Shown here piece after piece: positions 52,978 through 64,000 of a DNA stretch of 64,000 nt. The position numbers and the translations under genes are program-made. The notes below the pieces were generated by a model. That model did no database searches and was not told the origin of the DNA. It saw only the letters and a list, made by a program, of their open reading frames with translations. The DNA lies in assembly GCF_051020985.1 (NCBI RefSeq), contig NW_027475134.1, forward strand, positions 3,906,001 through 3,970,000, given 5' to 3'. Positions within the stretch are counted from its first letter, which is position 1; each line of letters begins with the position of its first letter. The stretch comes from Nomia melanderi. Taxonomy: Eukaryota; Arthropoda; Insecta; Hymenoptera; Halictidae.

Positions 52978-53002
52978 TCAGGTGATATCTCGGGTGCTAT
53001 TA

Positions 53003-56000
53003 CAGATAGCGCAATAAATCAAAGTGCATTGTCTGTAGGAGGCCCTGGCGCATGAATCTGTGCAGCGGGAACGACCTCGGACCACCAGGGGCCGAGAAAA
53101 CGACCGCCTCATGGGGCCGGACACTCAGGGTCAGTGAAAAATCCAATATATATCTGGTGATATCTCGGGTGCTATTACAGATAGCGCAATAAATCAAAGT
53201 GCGTTGTCTGTAGGAGACCCTGGCGCATGAACCTGTGCAGCGGGAACGACCTCGGACCACCAGGGGCCGAGACAACCACCGTCTCATGGGGCCGGACACT
53301 CAGGGTGTGGGAAAAATCCAATATATATCCGGTGATATCTCGGGTGCTATTACAGATAGCGCAATAAATCAAAGTGCATTGTCTGTAGGAGGCCCTGGCG
53401 CATGAATCTGTGCAGCGGGAACGACCTCGGACGACCAGGGGCCGAGAAAACCACAGTCTCATGGGGTCGGACACTCAGGGTCAGGGAAAAATCCAATATA
53501 TATCTGGTGATATCTCGGGTGCTATTGGAGATAACGCAATAAACCAAAGTGCACTGTCTGCAGCAGGCCCTGGCGCATGAATCTGTGCAGCGGGAACGAC
53601 CTCGGACCACCAGGGGCCGAGAAAACCACCGTCTCATGGGGCCGGACTTGCAGGGTCAGGGAAAAATCCAATATATATCTGGCGATATCTCGGGTGCTAT
53701 TACAGATAGCGCAATAAATCAAAGTTCATTGTCTGTAGGATGCCCTGGCGCATGAATCTGTGCAGCGGGAACGACCTCGGACCACCAGGGGCCGAAAAAA
53801 CCACAGTCTCATGGGGCCGGACACTCAGGGTCAGGGTAAAATCCAATATATATCTGGTGATATCTCGGGTGCTATTACAGATAGCGCAATAAACCAAAGT
53901 GAATTATCTGCAGGAGGCACTGGCGCATGAATCTGTGCAGCGGGAACGACCTCGGACCACCAGGGGCCGAGAAAACCACCGTCTCATGGGGCCGGACTTG
54001 CAGGGTCAGGGAAAAATCCAATATATATCTGCTGATATCTCGGGTGCTATTACAGATAGCGCAATAAATCAAAGTTCATTCTCTGTAGGAGGCCCTGGCG
54101 AATGAATCTGTGCAGCGGGAACGACCTCGGAACACCAGGGGCCGAAAAAACCACAGTCTCATGGGGCCGGACACTCAGGGTCAGGGTAAAATCCAATATA
54201 TATCTGGTGATATCTCGGGTGCTATTACAGATAGCGCAATAAATCAAAGTGCATTGTCTGTAGGAGGCCCTGGCGCATGAATCTGTGCAGCGGGAACGAC
54301 CTCGGACCACCAGGGGCCGAGAAAACGACCGCCTCATGGGGCCGGACACTCAGGGTCAGTGAAAAATCCAATATGTATCTGGTGATATCTCGGGTGCTAT
54401 TACAGATAGCGCAATAAATCAAAGTGCGTTGTCTGTAGGAGACCCTGGCGCATGAACCTGTGCAGCGGGAACGACCTCGGACCACCAGGGGCCGAGACAA
54501 CCACCGTCTCATGGGGCCGGACACTCAGGGTGTGGGAAAAATCCAATATATATCCGGTGATATCTCGGGTGCTATTACAGATAGCGCAATAAATCAAAGT
54601 GCATTGTCTGTAGGAGGCCCTGGCGCATGAATCTGTGCAGCGGGAACGACCTCGGACGACCAGGGGCCGAGAAAACCACAGTCTCATGGGGCCGGACACT
54701 CACGGTCAGGGGAAAATCCAATATATATCTGGTGATATCTCGGGTGCTATTACAGATAGCGCAAGAAATCAAAGTGCATTGTCTGTAGGAGGCCCTGGCG
54801 CATGAATCTGTGCAGAGGGAACGACCTCGGACGACCAGGGGCCGAGAAAACTAACTTCTCATGGGGTCGGACACTCAGGGTCAGGGAAAAATCCAATATA
54901 TATCTGGTGATATCTCGGGTGCTATTGGAGATAACGCAATAAACCAAAGTGCACTGTCTGCAGCAGGCCCTGGCGCATGAATCTGTGCAGCGGGAACGAC
55001 CTCGGACCACCAGGGGCCGAGAAAACCACCGTCTCATGGGGCCGGACTTGCAGGGTCAGGGAAAAATCCAATATATATCTGGCGATATCTCGGGTGCTAT
55101 TACAGATAGCGCAATAAATCAAAGTTCATTGTCTGTAGGATGCCCTGGCGCATGAATCTGTGCAGCGGGAACGACCTCGGACCACCAGGGGCCGAGAAAA
55201 CCACCGTCTCATGGGGCCGGACTTGCAGGGTCAGGGAAAAATCCAATAAATATCTGGCGATATCTCGGGTGCTATTACAGATAGCGCAATAAATCAAAGT
55301 GCATTGTCTGTAGGAGGCACTGGCGCATGAATCTGTGAGGCGGGAACGATCTCGGACCGCCAGGGGCCGAGAAAACCACAGTCTTATGGGCCCGGACACT
55401 CAGGGTCGGGGAAAAATCCAATATATATCTGGTGATATCTCGGGTGCTATTACAGATAGCGCAATAAATCAAAGTGCATTATTTGCAGGGGGGCCTGGCC
55501 CATGAATCTGTGCAGCGGGATCGACCTCGGACCACCAGGCGCCGAGAAAACCACCGACACATGGGGCCGGGCACTCAGGGTCAGGGAAAAATCGAATATA
55601 TATCTGGTGATATCTCGGGTGCTATTACAGATAGCGCAATAAATCAAAGTGCGTTGTCTGTAGGAGACCCTGGCGCATGAACCTGTGCAGCGGGAACGAC
55701 CTCTGACCACCAGGGGCCGAGACAACCACCGTCTCATGGGGCCGGACACTCAGGCTGTGGGAAAAATCCAATATATATCCGGTGATATCTCGGGTGCTAT
55801 TACAGATAGCGCAATAAATCAAAGTGCATTGTCTGTAGGAGGCCCTGGCGCATGAATCTGTGCAGCGGGAACGACCTCGGACGACCAGGGGCCGAGAAAA
55901 CCACAGTCTCATGGGGCCGGACACTCACGGTCAGGGGAAAATCCAATATATATCTGGTGATATATCGGGTGCTATTATAGATAGCGCAATAAATCAAAGT

Positions 56001-56502
56001 GCATTGTCTGTAGGAGGCCATGGCGCATGAATCTGTGCAGAGGGAACGACCTCGGACGACCAGGGGCCGAGAAAACTAACTTCTCATGGGGTCGGACACT
56101 CAGGGTCAGGGAAAAATCCAATATATATCTGGTGATATCTCGGGTGCTATTGGAGATAACGCAATAAACCAAAGTGCACTGTCTGCAGCAGGCCCTGGCG
56201 CATGAATCTGTGCAGCGGGAACGACCTCGGACCACCAGGGGCCGAGAAAACCACCGTCTCATGGGGCCGGACTTGCAGGGTCAGGGAAAAATCCAATATA
56301 TATCTGGCGATATCTCGGGTGCTATTACAGATAGCGCAATAAATCAAAGTGCATTGTCTGTAGGAGGCACTGGCGCATGAATCTGTGAGGCGGGAACGAT
56401 CTCGGACCGCCAGGGGCCGAGAAAACCACAGTCTTATGGGCCCGGACACTCAGGGTCGGGGAAAAATCCAATATATATCTGGTGATATCTCGGGTGCTGT
56501 TA
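53003..56502 (+). repeat. HOR-I: seven-monomer HOR with 8- and 6-monomer variants
   Basis: The key monomer, tagged ggagataacgcaataa with gcactgtctgcagcagg, occurs at about 53525, 54925 and 56150, i.e. spaced 1,400 and then 1,225 bp. The ggtgtggg or gctgtggg tag occurs near 53306, 54531 and 55753. The caggggggcc or cagggggacc monomers at 55453 and 56503 are 1,050 bp apart. The same monomer series thus appears with 6, 7 or 8 members, always changed by whole units. Confidence 0.82.
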
Positions 56503-57202
56503 CAGATAGCGCAATAAATCAAAGTGCATTATTTGCAGGGGGACCTGGCCCATGAATCTGTGCAGCGGGATCGACCTCGGACCACCAGGCGCCGAGAAAA
56601 CCACCGACACATGGGGCCGGGCACTCAGGGTCAGGGAAAAATCGAATATATATCTGGTGATATCTCGGGTGCTATTACACATAGCGCAATAAATCAAAGT
56701 GAATTGTCTGTAGGAGGCCCTGGCGCATGAATCTGTGCAGCGGGATCGACCTCGGACCACCAGGGGCCGAGAAAACCACCGTCTCATGGGGCCGGACACT
56801 CAGGGTCGGGGAAAAATCCAATATATATCTGGTGATATCTCGGGTGCTATTAGAGATAGCGCAATAAACCAAAGTGAATTATCTGCAGGGGGCCCTGGCG
56901 CATGAATCTGTGCAGCGGGATCGACCTCGGACCACCAGGGGCCGAGAAAACCACCGTCTCATGGGGCCGGACACTCAGGGTCGGGGAAAAATCCAATATA
57001 TATCTGGTGATATCTCGGGTGCTATTACAGATAGCGCAATAAAGCAAAGTGCATTATTTGCAGGGGGACCTGGCCCATGAATCTGTGCAGCGGGATCGAC
57101 CTCGGACCACCAGGGGCCGAGAAAACCACCGACACATGGGGCCGGGCACTCAGGGTCAGGGAAAAATCGAATATATATCTGGTGATATCTCGGGTGCTAT
57201 TA
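56503..57202 (+). repeat. Four monomers with a 525-bp internal repeat
   Basis: The monomers starting at 56503 and 57028 share catta-tttgcagggggacc, gggatcgacc, acacatggggccgggc and aaatcgaatat, and are three units apart. They continue the right end of HOR-I. Confidence 0.75.
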
Positions 57203-60174
57203 CAGATAGCGCAATAAATCAAAGTGAATTGTCTGTAGGAGGCCCTGGCGCATGAATCTGTTCAGCGGGAACGACCTCGGACCACCAGGGGCCGCGAAAA
57301 CCACCGTCTCATGGGGCCGGACACTCAGGGTCAGTGAAAGATCCAATATATATCTGGTGGTATCTCGGGTGCTATTACAGATAGCGCAATAAATAAAAGT
57401 GCATTGTCTGTAGGAGGCCCTGGCGCGTGGATCTGTGCAGCGGGAACGACCTCGGACCACCAGGGGCCGAGAAAACCACCGTCTCATGGGGCCGGACACT
57501 CAGGGTCAGTGAAAAATACAATATATATCTGGTGATATCTCGCGTGCTATTACAGATAGCGCAATAAATCAAAGTGCCTTGTCTGCGGGAGGCCCTGGCG
57601 CATGAATCTGTGCAGCGGGAACGACCTCGGACCACCAGGGGCCGAGAAAACCAGTCTCATGGGGCCGGACACTCAGTGTCAGGGAAAAATCCAATATATA
57701 TCTGGCGATATCTCGGGTGCTATTAGAGATAGCGCAATAAACCAAAGTGAATTATCTGCAGGGGCCCCTGGCGCATGAATCTGGGCTGCGGGAACGTCCT
57801 CGGACCTCCAGGGGCCGAGACAACCACCGTCTCATGGGGCCGGACACTCAGGGTCAGTGAAAGATCCAATATATATCTGATGGTATCTCGGGTGCTATTA
57901 CAGATAGCGCAATAAATAAAAGTGCATTGTCTGTAGGAGGCCCTGGCGCATGAATCTGTGCAGCGGGAACGACCTCGGACCACCAGGGGCCGAGAAAACC
58001 ACAGCCTCATGGGGCCGGACACTCAGGGTCAGGGGAAAATCCAACATGTATCTGGTGATATCTCGGGTGCTATTAGAGATAGCGCAATAAACCAAAGTGC
58101 ATTGTCTGTAGGAGGCCCTGGCGCACGAATCTGTGCAGCGGAACGACCTCGAGCCACCAGGGGCCGAGACAACCACCGTCTCATGTGGCCGGACACTCAG
58201 GGTCAGTGAAAAATCCAATATATATCTGGTGATATCTTGGGTTCTATTACAGATAGCGCGATAAATCAAAGTGCATTGTCTGTAGGAGGCCCTGGCGCAT
58301 GAATCTGTGCAGCGGGAACGACCTCGGACCACCAGGGGCCGAGAAAACCACAGTCTCATGGGGCCGGACACGCAGGGTCAGGGGAAAATCCAATATATAT
58401 CTGGTGATATGTCGGGTGCTATTACAGATAGCGCAACAAATCAAAGTGCATTGTCTGTAGGAGGCCCTGCCGCGTCAATCTGGGCAGCGGGAACGACCTC
58501 GGACCACCAGCGGCCGAGACAACCACCGTCTCATGGGACCGGACACTCAGGGTCTGGGGAAAATCCAATATATATCTGGTGATATCTCGGGTGCTATTAC
58601 AGATAGCGCAATAAATCAAAGTGCATTGTCTGTAGGAGGCCCTGCCGCGTCAATCTGGACAGCGGGAACGACCTCGGTCCACCAGGGGCCGTGAAAACCA
58701 CAGTCTCATGGGGCCGGACGCTCAGGGTCGGGGAAAAATCCAGCAAATATCTGGTGATATCTCGGGTGCTATTAGAGATAGCGCAATAAACCACAGTGCA
58801 TTGTCTGTAGGAGGCCCTGGCGCATGAATCTGGGCAGCGGGAACTACCTCGGACCACCAGGGGCCGAGAAAACCACCGACTCACGGGGCCGGACACTCAG
58901 GGTCAGGGGAAAATCCAATGTATATCTGGTGATATCTCGGGTGCTATTAGAGATAGAGCAATAGACCAAAGTGAATTATCTGCAGCAGGCCCTGGCGCAT
59001 GAATCTGTGCAGCGGGAACGACCTCGGACCACCAGGGGACGAGAAAACCACAGTCTCATGGGGCCGGACACTCAGGGTCAGGGTAAAATCCAATATATAT
59101 CTGGTGATATCTCGGGTGCTATTAGAGATAGCGCAATAAACCAAAGTGAATTATCTGCAGGAGGCCCTGGCTCATGAATCTGTGCAGCGGGAACGACCTC
59201 GGACCACCAGGGGCCGCGAAAACCACCGTCTCATGGGGCCGGACACTCTGGGTCAGTGAAAGATCCAATATATATATGGTGATATCTCGGGTGCTATTAG
59301 AGATAGCGCAATAAACCAAAGTGCATTGTCTGTAGGAGGCCCTGGCGCACGAATCTGTGCAGCGGGAACGACCTCGAGCCACCAGGGCCCGAGACAACCA
59401 CCGTCTCATGGGGCCGGACACTCAGGGTCATGGAAAAATCCAATATATATCTGGTGATATCTCGGGTGCTATTACAGATAGCGCAATAAATCAAAGTGCA
59501 TTGTCTGTAGGAGGCCCTGGCGCATGAATCTGTGCAGCGCGAACGACCTCGGACCACCAGGGGCCGAGAAAACCACCGTCTCATGGGGCCGGACACTCAG
59601 GGTCAGGGGAAAATCCAATATATATCTGGTGATATGTCGGGTGCTATTACAGATAGCGCAACAAATCAAAGTGCATTGTCTGTAGGAGGCGCTGCCGCGT
59701 CAATCTGGGCAGCGGGAACGACCTCGGACCACCAGCGGCCGAGACAACCACCGTCTCATGGGGCCGGTCACTCAGGGTCAGGGAAAAATCCAATACATAT
59801 TTGTTGACATCTCGGGTGCAATTAGAGGTAGAACAATAAATCAAAGTTCATTGTCTGTAGGAGGCACTGGCGAATGAATCTGTGCAGCAGGAACGACCTC
59901 AGACAACCAGGGGCCGAGAAAACCACCGACGCATGGGGCCGGGCACTCAGGGTCAGGGAAAAATCCAATATATATCTGGTGATATCTCGGGTTCTATTAC
60001 AGATAGCGCGATAAATCAAAGTGCATTGTCTGTAGGAGGCCCTGGCGCGTGAATCTGTGCAGCGGGAACGACCTCGGACAACCAGGGGCCGAGAAAACCA
60101 CAGTCTCATGGGGCCGGAAACTCAGGGTCAGTGTAAAATCCAATGTATATCTGGTGATATCTCGGGTGCTATTA

Positions 60175-60349
60175 CAGATAGCGCAATAAATCAGAGTGCA
60201 TTGTCTGTAGGAGGCCCTGGCGCATGAATCTGGCCAGCGGGAACGACATCGGACCACCAGGGGCGGAGAAAATTACAGATTTCCGGTATCCGTCACACAA
60301 AGTCATGTAAAATTCCAGCATATATATGGAGCTTTCTCGGGTGCTATTA
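60175..60349 (+). repeat. Divergent-tail monomer, most diverged relative
   Basis: This unit carries ttacagatttccgg, cacacaaagtcatg, aattccagcatatatat and gagctttctcggg. It shares the alternative tail with the three copies above but has its own further changes and sits alone in the disordered right part. It may represent an older branch of the same subfamily. Confidence 0.8.
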
Positions 60350-61190
60350 CAGATAGCGCAATAAATAAAAGTGCATTCTCTGTAGGAGGCCCTGGCGCAT
60401 GAATCTGGCCCGCGGGAACGACCTCGGACCACCAGGGGCCGAGAAAACCACCGTCTCATGGGTCCGGACACTCAGGGTCAGGGGAAAATCCAATATATAT
60501 CTGGTGATATCTCGGGTGCTATTACAGATAGCGCAATAAATCAAAGTCCATTGTCTGTAGGAGGCCCTGGCGTATGAATCTGTGCAGCGGGAACGACCTC
60601 GGACCACCAGGGCCGAGAAAACCGCAGTCTCACGGGGCAGGACACTCAGGGTCAGGGGAAAATCCAATATATATCTGGTGATATCTCGGGTGCTATTACA
60701 GATAGCGCAATAAATCAAAGTGAATTATCTGCAGGAGGCCCTGGCGCATAAATCTGTGCAGCGGGAACGACCTCGGACCACCAGGGGCCGAGACAACCAC
60801 CGTCTCATGGTGCCGGACACTCAGGGTCAGGGAAAAATCCAATATATATCTGGTGATATCTCGGGTACTATTACAGATAGCCCAATAAATCAAAGTGCAT
60901 TGTCTGTAGAAGGCCCTGGCGCATGAATCTGTGCAGCGGGAACGACCTCGGACCACCAGGGGCCGAGAGAACCACAGTCTCATGGGGCCGGACAATCAGG
61001 GTCAGGGGAAAATTCAAGATATATCTGGTGATATCTCAGGTGCTATTAAAGATAGCGCAATAAATCAAAGTCCATTGTCTGTAGGAGGCCCTGGCGCATG
61101 AATCTGTGCAGCGGGAACGACCTCGGACCACAAGGGGCCGAGAAAACAGCAGTCTCACGGGGCCGGACACTCAGGGTCAGGGGAAAATCC

Positions 61191-61210
61191 AATATATAGT
61201 ATATCTGGTG
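61191..61210 (+). repeat. Five-base insertion in the AT tract, 180-bp monomer
   Basis: The usual ccaatatatatctgg reads ccaatatatagtatatctgg here, a net gain of five bases (agtat) inside the alternating AT run. It is the only length change above 2 bp in the window and shifts the phase of all later units. It looks like a slippage or small templated duplication. Confidence 0.85.
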
Positions 61211-62735
61211 ATATCTCGGGTGCTATTAGAGATAGCGCAATAAACCCAAGTGAATTATCTGCAGGAGGCCCTGGCGCATAAATCTGTGCAGCGGGAACGA
61301 CCTCGGACCACCAGGGGCCGAGACAACCACCGTCTCATGGGGCCGGACACTCAGGGTCAGGGAAAAATCCAATATATATCTGGTGGTATCTCGGGTGCTA
61401 TTACATATAGCGCAATAAATCATAGTTCATTGTCTGCAGGAAGCCCTGGCGCATGATTCTGTGCAGCGGGAACGACCTGGGACCACCAGGGGCCGAGGAA
61501 ATCACCGTCCCGTGGGGCCGGACACTCAGTGTCGGGGAAAAATCCAATATATATCTGGTGATACCTCGCGTGCTAGTAGAGATAGCGCAATAAACCAACG
61601 TGCATTGTCTGCAGGAGGCCCTGGCGCATGAATCTGTGCGGCGGGAACGACCTCTGAACACCAGGGGCCGAAAAAACCACCGTCTCATGGGGCCGGACAC
61701 TCAGGGTCATGTAAGAATCCAGCATATATCTGGTGATATCTCGGGTGCTATTAGAGATAGCGCAATAAACCAAAGTGCATTGTCTGTAGGAGGCCCTGGC
61801 GCATGAATCTGGGCAGCGGGAACTACCTCGGACCACCAGGGGCCGAGAAAACCACCGACTCACGGGGCCGGACACTCAGGGTCTGGGGAAAATCCAATAT
61901 ATATCTGGTGATATCTCGGGTGCTATTACAGATAGCGCAATAAATCAAAGTGCGTTGTCTGTAGGAGACCCTGGCGCATGAACCTGTGCAGCGGGAACGA
62001 CCTCGGACCACCAGGGGCCGAGGCAACCACCGTCTCATGGGGCCGGACACTCAGGGTGTGGGAAAAATCCAATATATATCCGGTGATATCTCGGGTGCTA
62101 TTACAGATAGCGCAATAAATCAAAGTGCATTGTCTGTAGGAGGCCCTGGCGCATGAATCTGTGCAGCGGGAACGACCTCGGACGACCAGGGGCCGAGAAA
62201 ACCACAGTCTCATGGGGCCGGACACTCACGGTCAGGGGAAAATCCAATATATATCTGGTGATATCTCGGGTGCTATTAGAGATAGCGCAATAAACCAAAG
62301 TGCATTGTCTGTAGGAGGCCCTGGCGCATGAATCTGGGCAGCGGGAACTACCTCGGACCACCAGGGGCCGAGAAAACCACCGACTCACGGGGCCGGACAC
62401 TCAGGGTCAGTGAAAAATCCAATATGTATCTGGTGATATCTCGGGTGCTATTACAGATAGCGCAATAAATCAAAGTGCGTTGTCTGTAGGAGACCCTGGC
62501 GCATGAACCTGTGCAGCGGGAACGACCTCGGACCACCAGGGGCCGAGACAACCACCGTCTCATGGGGCCGGACACTCAGGGTGTGGGAAAAATCCAATAT
62601 ATATCCGGTGATATCTCGGGTGCTATTACAGATAGCGCAATAAATCAAAGTGCATTGTCTGTAGGAGGCCCTGGCGCATGAATCTGTGCAGCGGGAACGA
62701 CCTCGGACGACCAGGGGCCGAGAAAACCACAGTCT

Positions 62736-64000
62736 CATGGGGCCGGACTTGCAGGGTCAGGGAAAAATCCAATATATATCTGGCGATATCTCGGGTGCTA
62801 TTACAGATAGCGCAATAAATCAAAGTTCATTGTCTGTAGGATGCCCTGGCGCATGAATCTGTGCAGCGGGAACGACCTCGGACCACCAGGGGCCGAGAAA
62901 ACCACCGTCTCATGGGGCCGGACTTGCAGGGTCAGGGAAAAATCCAATAAATATCTGGCGATATCTCGGGTGCTATTACAGATAGCGCAATAAATCAAAG
63001 TGCATTGTCTGTAGGAGGCACTGGCGCATGAATCTGTGAGGCGGGAACGATCTCGGACCGCCAGGGGCCGAGAAAACCACAGTCTTATGGGCCCGGACAC
63101 TCAGGGTCGGGGAAAAATCCAATATATATCTGGTGATATCTCGGGTGCTATTACAGATAGCGCAATAAATCAAAGTGCATTATTTGCAGGGGGGCCTGGC
63201 CCATGAATCTGTGCAGCGGGATCGACCTCGGACCACCAGGCGCCGAGAAAACCACCGACACATGGGGCCGGGCACTCAGGGTCAGGGAAAAATCGAATAT
63301 ATATCTGGTGATATCTCGGGTGCTATTACAGATAGCGCAATAAATCAAAGTGCGTTGTCTGTAGGAGACCCTGGCGCATGAACCTGTGCAGCGGGAACGA
63401 CCTCTGACCACCAGGGGCCGAGACAACCACCGTCTCATGGGGCCGGACACTCAGGCTGTGGGAAAAATCCAATATATATCCGGTGATATCTCGGGTGCTA
63501 TTACAGATAGCGCAATAAATCAAAGTGTATTGTCTGTAGGAGGCCCTGGCGCATGAATCTGTGCAGCGGGAACGACCTCGGACGACCAGGGGCCGAGAAA
63601 ACCACAGTCTCATGGGGCCGGACACTCACGGTCAGGGGAAAATCCAATATATATCTGGTGATATATCGGGTGCTATTATAGATAGCGCAATAAATCAAAG
63701 TGCATTGTCTGTAGGAGGCCATGTCGCATGAATCTGTGCAGAGGGAACGACCTCGGACGACCAGGGGCCGAGAAAACTAACTTCTCATGGGGTCGGACAC
63801 TCAGGGTCAGGGAAAAATCCAATATATATCTGGTGATATCTCGGGTGCTATTGGAGATAACGCAATAAACCAAAGTGCACTGTCTGCAGCAGGCCCTGGC
63901 GCATGAATCTGTGCAGCGGGAACGACCTCGGACCACCAGGGGCCGAGAAAACCACCGTCTCATGGGGCCGGACTTGCAGGGTCAGGGAAAAATCCAATAT
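62736..64000 (+). repeat. Distant copy of HOR-I segment, cut by window end
   Basis: From within the monomer at about 62720-62750 to the window end, the sequence matches about 55040-56300 at +7,701 bp (44 monomers plus 1 bp). It includes gtgaggcgggaacgatc, cttatgggccc, caggggggcc, gctgtggg and the ggagataacgc monomer. Left of the joint the monomer resembles the 54.6 kb type (ccacagtctcatgg), so the joint is a hybrid monomer. Small private changes are seen, such as catgtcgc at about 63721 for catggcgc. Confidence 0.82.

Larger units (their letters stand above)
57203..62735 (+). repeat. Most heterogeneous stretch, weak HOR order
   Basis: Monomers here differ most from one another and from the reference (ctgccgcgtcaatctgg near 58470, 58645 and 59695; gaacaataaatc near 59831; ggaatccagc-like tails; tggtatc in place of tgatatc). 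A two-monomer block at 58250-58624 recurs at 59475-59849 (+1,225 bp), and aggagacc with ggtgtggg monomers recur 525 bp apart at 61929 and 62454. Length changes are frequent: -2 near 57652, -1 near 58140 and 60611, +5 near 61198. Confidence 0.78.
1..64000 (+). repeat. Satellite DNA array, 175-bp monomer, about 366 head-to-tail copies
   Basis: Every part of the window aligns to one 175-bp unit, taken here to begin at cagatagcgc, so that full units start at 166, 341, 516 and onward. Orientation never inverts and no unique sequence, transposon or gene interrupts the array. The phase can be followed end to end through 19 small length changes (1, 2 or 5 bp; net -12 bp). A 175-bp unit is close to nucleosome-repeat length and in the size range of well-known centromeric satellites such as human alpha (171 bp). 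The sequence itself matches no satellite I recognise. Centromeric or pericentromeric location is an inference from architecture only; a subtelomeric or other heterochromatic block cannot be excluded. This entry covers all gene-free sequence in the window. Confidence 0.98.

Noticed and set aside
163..63963. Hundreds of 65-99 codon reverse-strand frames with similar proteins
   Set aside because: They recur every 175 bp and are the same repeat read backwards. They have no start context, and the unit length is not a multiple of three.
1..64000. CRISPR array
   Set aside because: Repeats of 175 bp are directly adjacent with no unique spacers, and no cas genes are present.
1..64000. Sequencing or assembly error as the source of the monomer variation
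   Set aside because: Variants recur in fixed order across HOR copies, so most are real. Only copy numbers of the most identical blocks (29.0-36.0, 40.4-46.6 and 48.0-51.1 kb) remain open to assembly doubt.
1..64000. Ribosomal spacer repeats or a protein with tandem repeats
   Set aside because: No rRNA or unique coding segment flanks or interrupts the units, and no frame stays open across consecutive monomers.

Overview
The whole 64 kb window is one uninterrupted array of tandem satellite DNA. I see no credible protein-coding gene, RNA gene, transposon, CRISPR array or unique sequence. The unit is 175 bp, all copies point the same way, and about 366 units fit: the first lacks its first 10 bases and the last ends at about base 146. 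The consensus is about 53% G+C by hand count, with nine CpGs per unit. Length control is strict: I found 19 length changes in all, of 1, 2 or 5 bp, with a net loss of 12 bp.

Architecture and unit size (near nucleosome-repeat length) point to a eukaryotic chromosome, probably centromeric or pericentromeric heterochromatin in a long-read assembly. I do not recognise the monomer as a named satellite and cannot assign a species. No canonical CENP-B box is visible in the consensus. It does carry three short dyads, one EcoRV site, one AATAAA and a CCAAT-TATATAT stretch.

The interest lies in the higher-order repeats (HORs), which differ along the window. 0.17-4.6 kb: a 10-monomer HOR (1,750 bp) with an 8-monomer deletion variant. 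5.2-8.9 kb: a 12-mer followed by a 9-mer variant. 8.6-12.4 kb: a 15-mer (2,626 bp). 12.8-15.2 kb: a shortened relative of the next block. 15.2-28.9 kb: two tandem copies of a 38-mer (6,650 bp; the second has two extra monomers). 28.7-36.0 kb: a 20-mer (3,499 bp) in two near-identical copies with a 7-mer nested inside. 35.7-37.9 kb: a 5-mer (875 bp). 40.4-46.6 kb: another roughly 20-mer (3,497 bp) pair. 48.0-51.1 kb: a 9-mer pair (1,574 bp) with no difference noticed. 51.1-53.0 kb: a 4-mer (700 bp). 53.0-56.5 kb: 6- to 8-mers, partly repeated 7.7 kb away at 62.7-64.0 kb. The segments 37.9-40.4, 46.6-48.0 and 57.2-62.7 kb have weak or no HOR order.

The picture is a mosaic made by repeated in-register unequal exchange, with whole monomers gained or lost. 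Monomer variants (a two-state five-site head, a divergent tail, BglII-bearing units, a heritable 1-bp deletion) act as lineage tags across the blocks. Open frames on both strands are by-products of the repeat and are not annotated as genes.
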